DNA of 64,000 nt from an uncultured bacterium. Lineage in GTDB: Bacteria > Sysuimicrobiota > Sysuimicrobiia > Sysuimicrobiales > Sysuimicrobiaceae. Both the position numbers and the translations under genes were made by a program. Location: positions 1-64,000 of the forward strand of contig CALIMJ010000019.1 of the NCBI GenBank assembly GCA_938028835.1, written 5' to 3'. Of the stretch, positions 25,885 to 35,818 are shown one piece after another (position 1 is the stretch's first letter; the number at the start of each line of letters is the position of its first letter). The notes beneath the pieces were generated by a model that was given only the letters and a program-made list of their open reading frames with translations, was not told where the DNA came from and did not search any database.

Positions 25885-27816
25885 GTGCACGTGGCGGTGG
25901 CTTCCGGGTCGGTGCTGGCAGGGCGGTACGAGCTTCTGGAGACCGTGGGCCACGGCGGGATGGCGACTGTGTACCGGGCCCGCCGGTTGCCTGACGGGAA
26001 GGTAGTGGCGGTCAAGGTCCTTCGGGAGCCGTACTGCCACGACCGGGAGTTCGTGGAGCGCTTCGAGCGGGAGGCGCAGGCGGCCGCTTCCCTAGCGCAC
26101 CCCCATGTGGTGCCGGTCCTGGACAGCGGAGAGGACCGCGGGGTGCGGTTCCTGGTCATGGAGTATGTGGACGGGGAGGACCTGAAGTCCCTGCTGCGCC
26201 GCTCGGGCCCCCTGGCCCCCGCGCGCGCCGTAGCCGTCGCGGCAGCGGTGTGCGATGCCCTGGAGTACGCACACGCTCGCGGGATCGTGCACCGGGACAT
26301 AAAGCCCCAGAACATCCTGCTCACCCCCAGCGGGCAGGTGAAGGTCACCGACTTCGGGATCGCCCGGGCCCTCACCTCCGCCACCATCACCGAAACGGGA
26401 ACGGTGCTGGGCTCGGTGCACTACCTGCCGCCGGAGCAGGCGAGGGGCGAGCCCGCCACCGCTGCCTCCGACCTGTACGCCCTGGGCGTGGTGCTGTACG
26501 AGATGCTCACGGGTCGGCTGCCGTTCGACGGGGAGTCCCCCATCGCCGTGGCGCTGAAGCACCTGTACGAGGAGCCTCCGTCCCTGCGGCATGCCAACCC
26601 CGAGGTCCCCGGGTGGCTGGAGGGTGTGGTGCGCCGGGCCCTGGCCAAGCGGCCTGAGGACCGATACCCGTCCGCTGCCGACATGCGGGCCGACCTCGAG
26701 GGCCGGGCACAGTATTGGCGAGAAGGCCCCACGGTGGTCCTGGAGCGTCCAGCCCCCCTCTCCCGACGGCGGTGGAGACCGTCGGCCTCCGCGGCGGCCG
26801 CGGTCCTGCTAGGGGTCCTGGCCTCCGGTATGGTGGCGGGCTGGTGGGCCCTGCAGGCGTACGTAAACGTGGCCGAGGTGACGGTGCCCGACTTCCGGGG
26901 CCGGACCCTGACGGAGGCGCAGGCGGCAGCCGCGGAGCTGCGGTTGCAGCTGACGGTGGCTGGGCGCCAGTACCACGACCGGTACCCCTCCGGCGTGGTG
27001 GTGGACCAGGACCCGCCGGCCGGCCAGAGGGTCCGGGAGGGCCGGTGGGTGTCCGTGATCGTCAGCCAGGGGGCTGAGCGGGTTGTGGTGCCCGACGTGA
27101 CCCGCAGGCCGCTGGCGGAGGCCACCCTGCTGCTGGAGCAGGCCAGGCTCCGGGTGGGCGCGGTGAGGGATGACTTCGACGACCAGGTGCCGCGGGGGGT
27201 CGTGGTCTCCCAGGAGCCGGCCCCTGGTTCACAGGTAGGCCGGGACCAGGCGGTGGACCTCGTGGTGAGTAAGGGGCCCGAGCTGGTGACCGTCCCGGGC
27301 CTGGTGGGTCTGACCCTAGAGCAGGCGCGGGACGTCCTGCACCGGGTGGGGCTCAACCTGGATCGAGTCGGCTACCTGGCCCGGACGGACGTCCCGCCCG
27401 GGATCGTGGTGGAGCAGAGCCCGGCCGCGGGCAGCCGCATCCGCCGTACCCAGCGGCTCGGGGTGGTGGTGGCGGTGCGGCCGCGGGTGGAGCCCAGCCC
27501 GGGGCCGACACCCCGCTCGGCACCCGCCACGCCCGAGGTGGGCGCTCCCCCGCCCCCGTTGCCAACCCCGCCGGCGGTACAGGCCACCGCCGAACCCGCG
27601 GGGGGGATGGTGCGGAGGGTGCGGCTGGAGGTGACGTTGCCGCCCGGTGAGCCTGAGGAGGTCCGCATCGTGGTGATCGACAGCCGCGGCGTGCGGGTGG
27701 TGTACCGACAGGTCCACGAACCCGGCGAGCGCGTGGTGCGCACCGTGGAGGTGGAGGGCTACGCCATCGTGCAGGTGTACTTCGGAGCCCGCTTCGTTGA
27801 GGAGGTGCGGCCGTGA
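25885..27816 (+). CDS. pknB: PASTA-domain Ser/Thr protein kinase (PknB/PrkC)
   Basis: The 643-residue kinase has a complete Hanks domain: glycine loop VGHGGMATVYRA, Lys44, HRD (136-138), DFG (156-158) and a Thr-rich activation loop SATITETGTVLGS. A juxtamembrane basic segment, one transmembrane helix (about 303-325) and three extracellular PASTA repeats follow. After a Pro-rich linker there is an extra C-terminal beta-rich domain of ~70 residues. PASTA domains bind muropeptides or lipid II. In Bacillota the order is stp-prkC-rsgA-rpe; here no PP2C phosphatase and no rsgA are present. The kinase is probably active and may control the FHA, SEDS and PBP neighbours. Confidence 0.95.
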   Translation: MHVAVASGSVLAGRYELLETVGHGGMATVYRARRLPDGKVVAVKVLREPYCHDREFVERFEREAQAAASLAHPHVVPVLDSGEDRGVRFLVMEYVDGEDLKSLLRRSGPLAPARAVAVAAAVCDALEYAHARGIVHRDIKPQNILLTPSGQVKVTDFGIARALTSATITETGTVLGSVHYLPPEQARGEPATAASDLYALGVVLYEMLTGRLPFDGESPIAVALKHLYEEPPSLRHANPEVPGWLEGVVRRALAKRPEDRYPSAADMRADLEGRAQYWREGPTVVLERPAPLSRRRWRPSASAAAAVLLGVLASGMVAGWWALQAYVNVAEVTVPDFRGRTLTEAQAAAAELRLQLTVAGRQYHDRYPSGVVVDQDPPAGQRVREGRWVSVIVSQGAERVVVPDVTRRPLAEATLLLEQARLRVGAVRDDFDDQVPRGVVVSQEPAPGSQVGRDQAVDLVVSKGPELVTVPGLVGLTLEQARDVLHRVGLNLDRVGYLARTDVPPGIVVEQSPAAGSRIRRTQRLGVVVAVRPRVEPSPGPTPRSAPATPEVGAPPPPLPTPPAVQATAEPAGGMVRRVRLEVTLPPGEPEEVRIVVIDSRGVRVVYRQVHEPGERVVRTVEVEGYAIVQVYFGARFVEEVRP

Positions 27817-28487
27817 TCCGGCTGGCGCCGTCTTTGCTGTCCGCGGACTTCGCGCGCCTGGGCGAGCAGGTGGTGGAGGCCGAGGCTGCGGGGGCGGACT
27901 GGATCCACGTGGACGTGATGGACGGCCACTTCGTGCCGAACCTCACCGTGGGGCCGCTGGTGGTGGACGCCGTACGCCGGTGCACCCGCCTGCCCCTGGA
28001 TGTGCACCTCATGGTGGAGGCCCCGGACCGGTTGCTGGAGGCGTTTCGCGCCGCGGGCGCGGACCGCATCTCGGTGCACGTGGAAGCCTGCCGCCACCTG
28101 CACCGGACCCTGTCCCGCATCCGGGAGCTGGGCGCCGCTCCGGGTGTGGCGCTCAACCCGCACACGCCACCTGAGGCGGTGGAGTGGGTCCTGGAGGACG
28201 TGGATACGGTGGTGGTGATGACGGTGGACCCGGGCTTCGGCGGCCAGGAGTTCCTGCCTCGGATGCTGCGGAAGGTGTCGCATCTGGCGCGCGTGCGGGA
28301 CCAGCGAGCCCTGCACTTCGAGCTGGAGGTAGACGGCGGGATCGACCTCACCACCGGCGCCCGGGCCGTGGAGGCGGGTGCCACGGTCCTGGTGGCGGGG
28401 CACTACGTGTACCGCCATCCCGAGGGCGTGGCCGCGGCCGTGCGAGCCCTGCGCCAAGCCACCTCTCCGAAGCCGGCCCGCACGTGA
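27813..28487 (+). CDS. rpe: Ribulose-phosphate 3-epimerase
   Basis: Rpe interconverts ribulose-5-P and xylulose-5-P in the pentose phosphate pathway. The TIM-barrel motifs APSLLSADFARL, HVDVMDGHFVPN, DVHLMVE, TVDPGFGGQEF and EVDGGI are all there, with the metal-binding His/Asp residues. The 224-aa length is normal. GTG 27813 overlaps the pknB stop, and its own stop overlaps the next gene start by 4 nt. Confidence 0.96.
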   Translation: MIRLAPSLLSADFARLGEQVVEAEAAGADWIHVDVMDGHFVPNLTVGPLVVDAVRRCTRLPLDVHLMVEAPDRLLEAFRAAGADRISVHVEACRHLHRTLSRIRELGAAPGVALNPHTPPEAVEWVLEDVDTVVVMTVDPGFGGQEFLPRMLRKVSHLARVRDQRALHFELEVDGGIDLTTGARAVEAGATVLVAGHYVYRHPEGVAAAVRALRQATSPKPART

Positions 28488-29521
28488 GCGGTCTCCTTCT
28501 GTACCACCCGGACTGCCTGCTGCACGTCCCGCCGCGGCCGCACCCCGAGAAGCCGGAGCGGCTGCAGGCCGTCCGGGAGGCGCTGGAGAGGGCGGGGCTG
28601 TGGGACCGGCTCCCCCGCGAGGAGCCGGAGCCCGCCAGCCTGGAATTGTTGGAGCTCGTGCACCCACGCGGTTACTTGGACCAGGTTCGGCGGGCCAGCC
28701 GGGAGCCAGGTGTGTGGCTGGACCCCGACACCTACGCGGTGGAGGGCACCTGGCGCGCGGTCACGGTCGCTGCGGGAGGTGCGGTGCGGGCGGTGGACGC
28801 GGTGGTGCGCGGAGAAGCCTCCTGGGCCTTCGCCCTGGTGCGGCCGCCGGGCCACCACGCGGGGTTCAGGCGCGCCATGGGGTTCTGTCTAGTGAACCAC
28901 GTGGCGGCGGCCACCCGCTACGCGCAGGAACGTCTGGGGGTTCGGAGAGTGCTGGTGCTGGACTGGGACGTGCACCACGGGAACGGCACGCAGGAGGTCT
29001 TCTACCGCGACGGGGCTGTCCTGTTCGCGTCCCTGCACCAGGAGGGCTGGTACCCGGGGACCGGCGCCGTGGAGGAGACGGGCGAGGGGGACGGGGAGGG
29101 GCTGACGGTGAACGTCCCGCTTCCGGCCGGGGTCGGCGACGAGGGCTACCGCACGATCCTCGAGGAGGTGCTGATCCCCCTGGGGGATGCGTGGAAGCCG
29201 GAGCTGGTGGTGGTGTCGGCAGGCTTCGACGCACACCACACCGACCCTCTGGGCCGCATGCAGCTCACCGAGGCGGGCTTCGGCCGTCTCGCGTCCCTGC
29301 TGCAGGAGGCGGCGGGGCGGTGGTGTGGCGGGAGGGTGGTGCTGGTGTTGGAGGGCGGCTACGACCTCAGGGGCCTGTCCCGGTGCGTGGAGGCGGTGCT
29401 GCGGGTGCTGGCAGGGATGGGCGGGCCGGCGCCGGCCGGGCACCCGGAGGTGCCGTACGCGGTGGTGCGGGAGCGGGTGCGGCAGGTCCGGCGGGTGCTG
29501 TCCACGTACTGGTCCCTGTAG
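28484..29521 (+). CDS. Histone-deacetylase-family (AcuC/HdaH-like) deacetylase
   Basis: A 345-residue class I/II HDAC-fold deacetylase. Zinc ligands and catalytic residues are complete: the tandem His pair (PPGHHAGF, His124-His125), Asp162 and His164 in DWDVHHGNG, Asp249 in SAGFDAHH and Tyr293 in LEGGYD. Substrates of bacterial members include acetylated proteins (AcuC on acetyl-CoA synthetase), polyamines and other acetyl-amines; which applies here is not visible. GTG 28484 overlaps the rpe stop, tying it to the pknB-rpe operon. A terminator hairpin lies about 60 nt after the stop. Confidence 0.92.
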   Translation: MSGLLLYHPDCLLHVPPRPHPEKPERLQAVREALERAGLWDRLPREEPEPASLELLELVHPRGYLDQVRRASREPGVWLDPDTYAVEGTWRAVTVAAGGAVRAVDAVVRGEASWAFALVRPPGHHAGFRRAMGFCLVNHVAAATRYAQERLGVRRVLVLDWDVHHGNGTQEVFYRDGAVLFASLHQEGWYPGTGAVEETGEGDGEGLTVNVPLPAGVGDEGYRTILEEVLIPLGDAWKPELVVVSAGFDAHHTDPLGRMQLTEAGFGRLASLLQEAAGRWCGGRVVLVLEGGYDLRGLSRCVEAVLRVLAGMGGPAPAGHPEVPYAVVRERVRQVRRVLSTYWSL

Positions 29522-29538
29522 GTCGGCGTCCCGTCGCC

Positions 29539-29567
29539 TTGCTCCGCCCGCGGGCGGCGGGTATAAT
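29539..29567 (+). promoter_or_regulatory. Promoter upstream of the S1 gene
   Basis: TTGCTC (29539-29544) and a perfect TATAAT (29562-29567) are separated by exactly 17 bp. This is one of the best sigma-70-type promoters in the window. Transcripts would start near 29574, directly before the terminator-like hairpin. Confidence 0.7.
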
Positions 29568-29579
29568 GGCGAAGCACCG

Positions 29580-29599
29580 GGGCGGAAACGCCCTTTTTT
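29580..29599 (+). terminator. Intrinsic terminator with GNRA loop between promoter and S1 gene
   Basis: GGGCG-GAAA-CGCCC is followed by six T residues. It probably ends the transcript coming from the pknB-rpe-deacetylase operon. Its position just downstream of the S1 promoter start site means that the 5' end of the S1 mRNA also contains it. Confidence 0.75.
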
Positions 29600-29626
29600 C
29601 GCGTGTCGGCTCGCGCAGGAGGCCGT

Positions 29627-30841
29627 ATGTCCGAGGAAAGCCGGACCCCCGCCGAAGAGGTCAGCATGGAGAGCGCGTTCCCGGAGCTGCAGGAACGCCA
29701 GATCGTCCGCGGCACCGTGGTGCGCGTGGACAGTGAGGGCGTGCTGGTGGACGTGGGCGCCAAGTCCGAGGGGCTCATCCCCTTGAAGGAGTTCCGCCCC
29801 GGAGAGTCACCCGCGGATCTGCAGGTGGGCGAGCAGATCGACGTGTACGTGATGCGGGTGAAGCAGGAGGAGGGGAGCATCCTGCTCAGCAAGCGGCGGG
29901 CGGACGTGCAGAGGGCGTGGGAGCGGCTGGAGGCGGCGCTGCGGGACGGGCAGATCCTGCACGCCATGGTGGTGGACCGCGTCAAGGGCGGGGTGGTGGT
30001 GGACGTGGGCCTGCGGGGCTTCGTGCCGGGCTCCCACATCGACCTGACCCGAGTGAAGGGCAGGCGGTTCGAGAACCTGGTGGGGGAGAGTGTGCCCCTG
30101 AAGGTCATCGAGATCGACCGCGAGCGCAACCGGGTGATCCTGTCCCACAAGCAGGCGGTGGAGGAAGAGCGCGCCCGGCGCCGGGAGGAGCTGTTCAACA
30201 CCCTGCGGGAAGGGGACGAGGTGGAGGGCGTGGTCCGCCGGATCACGGACTTCGGCGCGTTCGTGGACCTAGGCGGAGTGGACGCGCTGCTGCCCATCAG
30301 CGAGATGGCGTGGACGTACATCAAGCACCCGTCGGAGGTGGTGCGGCGGGGCCAGACCCTGCGCCTGCGGGTGATCCGGGTGGATCCCGCGGCGGGGAAG
30401 ATCAGCCTGAGCCTCAAGCAGGTGCTGCCGGACCCGTGGGCGGACATCCGGTCCCGCTACCGGGAAGGGGAGGTGGTGCGGGGCAAGGTGGTGCGCCTGG
30501 CGCCGTCGGGGGCCTTCGTGAGGCTGAAGGACGTGGACGCGTTCCTGCCCCTGGGCGAGCTGGCCGAGCGGAGGGGCCAGAAGGTGGAGGAGCTGGTGCA
30601 GGTGGGGACCGTGGTGGAGGCGGTCGTCACCGAGATCAAGCCGGAGGGCCGCCGCATGGTGGTAAGCGTCCGTCGGCTGCGGCAGCAGCGGGAGCGGGAG
30701 GAGCTGAACCAGTACCAGCAGGCTCAGGAGCGCAGCGGGTTCACCATCGGTGCAGTGGCCGGCGACGTGCTGCGGCAGGCGGTGCAGGGAACCGGCCCCC
30801 ACCCCCCGGAGCAAGCCCCGGAGGGAGAAGAGCAGGGCTAG
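29627..30841 (+). CDS. rpsA: Ribosomal protein S1-like, four S1 domains
   Basis: The 404-residue protein has four tandem S1 RNA-binding domains (roughly residues 30-100, 112-182, 198-270, 282-356), with GVLVDVGAKSEGLIPL and ITDFGAFVDLGGVDALL as clear examples. A Gln/Glu/Pro-rich tail follows. Four-domain S1 proteins are the usual form in Bacillota and Actinomycetota and help load mRNA on the 30S subunit. ATG 29627 is chosen because AGGAGG lies 6 nt upstream. It is driven by its own promoter, and an attenuator-like hairpin sits in the leader. Confidence 0.94.
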   Translation: MSEESRTPAEEVSMESAFPELQERQIVRGTVVRVDSEGVLVDVGAKSEGLIPLKEFRPGESPADLQVGEQIDVYVMRVKQEEGSILLSKRRADVQRAWERLEAALRDGQILHAMVVDRVKGGVVVDVGLRGFVPGSHIDLTRVKGRRFENLVGESVPLKVIEIDRERNRVILSHKQAVEEERARRREELFNTLREGDEVEGVVRRITDFGAFVDLGGVDALLPISEMAWTYIKHPSEVVRRGQTLRLRVIRVDPAAGKISLSLKQVLPDPWADIRSRYREGEVVRGKVVRLAPSGAFVRLKDVDAFLPLGELAERRGQKVEELVQVGTVVEAVVTEIKPEGRRMVVSVRRLRQQREREELNQYQQAQERSGFTIGAVAGDVLRQAVQGTGPHPPEQAPEGEEQG

Positions 30842-30864
30842 GGTTTGTGGTACGCTTTTGGGTG

Positions 30865-30942
30865 CGGGGCGTGGCGCAGCTTGGCTAGCGCGCAGCGTTC
30901 GGGACGCTGAGGTCGGCGGTTCAAATCCGCCCGCCCCGACCA
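30865..30942 (+). tRNA. tRNA-Pro (anticodon CGG)
   Basis: A full cloverleaf is visible: acceptor CGGGGCG/CGCCCCG, D arm GCGC/GCGC, anticodon stem CAGCG/CGCTG around loop TTCGGGA (anticodon CGG), variable loop AGGTC and T arm GGCGG-TTCAAAT-CCGCC. Discriminator A and encoded CCA follow. It lies 24 nt after the S1 gene. Confidence 0.97.
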
Positions 30943-31126
30943 AGAGCTCAAGGGAGTTGTCGTAGCGGTTTTCCCCGCTCGGACTTCGGAGGGGAACCGC
31001 CGACCTCGGCCGGGGTCCCCAGCCAGTTCCGGATTCGTTCAGTAGAGGGCAGCGGGCCAGTGGGACTGGCTCGGGTGGCATCGCCGGTTGACACGGGGCC
31101 GGTGTGCCCCGACGATGGGAGTGGAA
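30943..31126 (+). other. Spacer between tRNA-Pro and the thi leader, with inverted repeats and a promoter
   Basis: No gene is visible. A 10-bp stem with a two-T bulge is formed by 30965-30976 and 30991-31000. Its 3' arm runs into AACCGCCGACCTC (30995-31007), the exact reverse complement of 13 nt of the tRNA-Pro variable loop and T arm (30909-30921). A promoter-like TTGACA (31088-31093) with 17-bp spacing to GACGAT (31111-31116) precedes the TPP riboswitch. Confidence 0.6.
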
Positions 31127-31209
31127 GCGCACGGGGTGGTCGGCGGAAGCGTCGGCCTGAGAGAAACCCGTCGAACCTGATCCGGGTAATGCCGGCGGAG
31201 GGAATGCGC
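31127..31209 (+). promoter_or_regulatory. TPP (thi-box) riboswitch
   Basis: The conserved thi-box elements are present in order: ACGGGGTG, CTGAGAG, AACCTGATCCGGGTAATGC and GGAGGGAATG. They are closed by a P1 helix GCGCA/TGCGC. It precedes the thiO-thiS-thiG-thiE operon and should turn it down when thiamin pyrophosphate is plentiful. About 118 nt separate it from thiO. A 7-bp hairpin in that stretch (near 31268-31284) lacks a U-tract, so control of translation initiation is more likely than termination; this is an inference. Confidence 0.95.
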
Positions 31210-31327
31210 GGCAGGTGTCTACACCGGTCCCCCACACTGGCGCACCGCTCATAAGTTCCCCTCGCACGGGCTCCCTGTGGGAGTCCGGGCTCGAGTACTG
31301 GGGTCGGGTCCGCTTCGGGGCAGGGCC

Positions 31328-32442
31328 ATGGTGACCGCGGACGTGGCGGTGGTGGGCGGCGGCGTGATCGGCCTCGCGGTGGCGGAGGAGCTGGCCAGGG
31401 CCGGTCACGGGGTTGTGGTGCTGGAGCGGGACCGTGTGGGCGAGACGTGCGCAGCGGCCGCGGCAGCGGGCATGCTGGCACCGGCCGCGGAGGCGGACAC
31501 CACCCCCGAGGTCACGACGCAGCTCGCGCTGCACAGCCACCGCATGTACCCGGAGTGGGTGGCCCGCCTGGAGGCTACCTCGGGTGTGCCGGTGGGCCTG
31601 GACCGCTCCGGCACCGTGGTGGTGGCGCTGGATGCGGACGACCTGCGGGAGCTGGTGCACCTGGAGCAGGCGCAGCGGCGGTTCGGGCTGCGGACGCAGA
31701 GGCTGTCGGCTGCTGAGGCTCGAGAGATGCAGCCTTCCCTGGGGCCGTCGGTGGTCGGCGGGCTGCTGTTGGCGGACGATTGGCAGGTGGACCCGCGGCG
31801 CCTGCTGCAGGCGCTGCGGCGCAGTGTGGAACTGGCGGGCGGTCGGGTCCTGGAGGGTGCAGAGGTGCAGGCCCTGCGTCGGCAGGACGGGTCCTGGCGT
31901 GTGGGCGTACGGGGTGGAGAGGATCTGGCCGCGCGCAGGGTGGTGGTGGCCGCGGGCGCGTGGACGCCGTTGGTGTTGCCCGCGGACGTACGGCATCCCC
32001 CGGTGCGGCCGGTGCGGGGCGTGATCCTGCGCCTGGGCGCCGGGCTAGAGTCCAACCGGGTGGTGCGGACTCCCCGGGTGTACGTGGTGCCGCGGGCGTG
32101 GGGCGAGACCGTGGTGGGGGCGACGGTGGAGGAACGGGGCTGGGCCCGGGAGGCCCTGGCGGGCGGAGTGTACGAGCTGTTGCGGGAGAGCCGACGCGCG
32201 CTGCCGTGCGTGGACGAGATGCCGCTGCAGGAGGTGGCGGTGGGATTCCGGCCTGCCATCCGAGACAACGTGCCGGCCATCGGTGCGGTGGACGGGGAGG
32301 GAACCCTGTTCGTCGCCACCGGGCACTACCGGAAGGGGGTCGAGCTGGCCCCCCTCACCGCGACGATGCTCAGGCAGCTGCTGGAGGGAGGCCGCGACCC
32401 GCTGGCCGACGCTGTGGATCCCCGGCGGTTTGCGGTGGTGGG

Positions 32443-32446
<4 letters not shown>
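31328..32446 (+). CDS. thiO: Glycine oxidase ThiO
   Basis: ThiO oxidises glycine to the imine used for thiazole formation. The 372-residue flavoprotein begins with the FAD Rossmann motif VAVVGGGVIGLAVAEELARAG and belongs to the DAO family (GVPVGLDRSG, GWAREAL, late ATGHYRKGVELAP). ATG 31328 is used rather than the upstream in-frame GTG, because CAGGG lies just before it. As first gene after the TPP riboswitch with thiS and thiG downstream, the assignment to ThiO instead of another amine oxidase is secure. Confidence 0.93.
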
Positions 32447-34116
<1,670 letters not shown>

Positions 34117-34159
34117 ACGGGGGCGTCGGCAGGGGTCCGGTGGTGTGGCGGGGAACACC

Positions 34160-34864
34160 ATGGCGATGGACCCGCGGGAGGCCCTGTGGAGCCTTCACCT
34201 CCTGGACGCGGCCATCGCGGAGCGGCAGGCGGCCGCAGACGCGCTGGCCGACGACGGCGGGACCGCGGCGCGCCTGGTGGAGCTTCGGGAGCGGCTGGAG
34301 TCCCTGCGCTCACGTGCCCGGCAGGTCCGGTCCGCCCAGCGGGCCGCGGAGCTGCAGCTGGAATCCCTGCGGGAGAAGCGACAGCGCCTGGAGCGAGAAC
34401 TCTACAGCGGCCGGCTGAACCCCAGGGAGCTGGTGAACCTCCAGCGGGAGCTGGACAGTCTGGCCCGCCAGCACGCGGAGTTGGAGACGTGGATCCTCGA
34501 ACAGATGGAAGAGGCGGAGTCCGTGGAGCGCGAGCTGGAGGAGCTGGACGGGGAACTGCGGGAGCTGGAGGCGGCGTACCGCGCCGCCGTGGAGGATCGC
34601 GCGGCGCGGTCCAGGGCCCTGGAGGCCGAACTGGAGGCGTTGCGGCAGCGGAGGCACGCACAGGCTTCCCTCATGGATCCGGAGCTGCTGGAGCGCTACG
34701 AGCGCCTGCGCCAGCGGCTGCAGCCGCCCGTGGTGAGGCTGGTGGGTGAGGCCTGCGGCGGCTGCCACGTGAGCCTGGCCGCGGCGTTCCGCGAGCGATT
34801 GAGGTCGGGGGAGGACGGGCGGCCGCTGCCGTGCCCCGCGTGCGGGCGGCTGCTGGTGCCGTGA
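34160..34864 (+). CDS. Coiled-coil protein with C4 zinc ribbon (CT398/zf-RING_7 type)
   Basis: A 234-residue cytoplasmic protein. Residues ~10-170 form a long coiled coil with conserved YSGRLNPRELVNLQREL, and the C-terminus is a zinc ribbon with ACGGCH and CPACG. The family (CT398-like, PF02591) is widespread and usually adjacent to RNase H and rnpB genes, as here. Its function is not established; a role in RNA or secretion complexes has been suggested by fold only. ATG 34160 follows a GCGGGGA site. Confidence 0.88.
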   Translation: MAMDPREALWSLHLLDAAIAERQAAADALADDGGTAARLVELRERLESLRSRARQVRSAQRAAELQLESLREKRQRLERELYSGRLNPRELVNLQRELDSLARQHAELETWILEQMEEAESVERELEELDGELRELEAAYRAAVEDRAARSRALEAELEALRQRRHAQASLMDPELLERYERLRQRLQPPVVRLVGEACGGCHVSLAAAFRERLRSGEDGRPLPCPACGRLLVP

Positions 34865-35496
34865 AGGTGGTGGTGCGCCCCGACGGTGCCTGCCGCGGCA
34901 ACCCGGGTCCCGCGGCGGTCGGGGTGGTGGTGGAGGACAGTACCGGTGGCGTGCTGCGGGAGGTGTCGGAGCCCATCGGTCCGGCCACCAACAACGTGGC
35001 CGAGTACCGGGCACTGCTGCGGGGCCTAGAGGAAGCCCACAAGCTGGGCGCCCGGGAGGTAGAGGTCCGCACCGACAGCGAGCTGGTGGCCAGACAGCTC
35101 CTGGGCCGGTACCGGGTGCGGGATCCCGAGCTGCAGGCCCTGTTCGGGCTGGTGCGCCGGTGGATGGGCGAGTTTGAACGCGTGACGGTGCGCTCCGTGC
35201 CCCGGTCCGAGAATGCCAGGGCCGACTGGCTGGCGCGGCGTGCCCTAGCAGGCTCGGCGGATCCAGCCGAGGCGGTGGTCCGGGCGGCGGTGCGGGGCAG
35301 GGTAGAAGAGGCGGTGGCGGAGCTGCGGCGCCTGCCGCCCCGAGCCGTGCAGGCGGTGGCGGAACGGCTGGTGGCCGAGCTGGCGGGCCGACCCCTTCCC
35401 AGACGTGGGAAAATGAAAACGGGAGCGGGCCGGGCGGCCGCGCCGTCAGCAGGCGGTGAGGAAAGTCCGGGCTCCACAGGGCAGGGTGGTGGGTAA
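34861..35496 (+). CDS. RNase HI-like protein whose 3' end runs into rnpB
   Basis: The N-terminal ~130 residues are a compact RNase HI domain lacking the basic protrusion, with the acidic residues Asp8, Glu48, Asp72 and Asp122 (RPDGACRGNPG, NNVAEYRALL, RTDSELV, RADWLA). It cleaves the RNA strand of RNA-DNA hybrids. A helical extension follows (residues ~135-185). The frame has no stop before the RNase P RNA; the last ~25 codons, 35420-35496, lie inside rnpB. The GTG start overlaps the zinc-ribbon gene by 4 nt. Confidence 0.88.
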   Translation: MKVVVRPDGACRGNPGPAAVGVVVEDSTGGVLREVSEPIGPATNNVAEYRALLRGLEEAHKLGAREVEVRTDSELVARQLLGRYRVRDPELQALFGLVRRWMGEFERVTVRSVPRSENARADWLARRALAGSADPAEAVVRAAVRGRVEEAVAELRRLPPRAVQAVAERLVAELAGRPLPRRGKMKTGAGRAAAPSAGGEESPGSTGQGGG

Positions 35497-35775
35497 CGCC
35501 CACCCGGGGTGACCCGAGGGAAAGTGCCACAGAAACATACCGCCGGCCGGTGGGCCGGTAAGGGTGAAAAGGTGCGGTAAGAGCGCACCGGCGGCGTGGT
35601 GACACGCCGGCCAGGCAAACCCCGCCCGGAGCAAGGCCGAGTAGGGGGAGATGAGGTGGCCCGCCGATCCCCGGGTAGGCCGCTAGAGGCCTCCGGCAAC
35701 GGAGGTCCCAGAGAGATGGCCGCCGCACCGAGGGATGCCTCGGTGTACAGAACCCGGCTTACAGGCCCGCTCCCG
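35420..35775 (+). ncRNA. rnpB: RNase P RNA, type A
   Basis: The catalytic RNA of RNase P matures tRNA 5' ends. The 5' P4 motif GAGGAAAGTCCGGGCTCC, the core pieces ACAGAAACATACCGCC, AAGGGTGAAA and GGTGCGGTAAGAGCGCACCG, and the 3' half ACAGAACCCGGCTTAC are present. P1 pairs CGGGAGCGGGCC with GGCCCGCTCCCG, which sets the ends. The RNase H coding frame overlaps its first 77 nt. The promoter must lie within the RNase H gene; an AAAATGAAAAC stretch just upstream is a candidate -10 region. Confidence 0.97.
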
Positions 35776-35818
35776 TTCGGTCAGTGAGGTGGAGGACGGA
35801 AAAGTTGCGTGCTGAGGG

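Noticed and set aside
30269-31996. Minus-strand frame across S1, tRNA-Pro and thiO containing VGAGGFEPPT-like peptide
   Set aside because: That peptide is the familiar reverse translation of a tRNA T arm and marks spurious ORFs; it overlaps four better-supported features.
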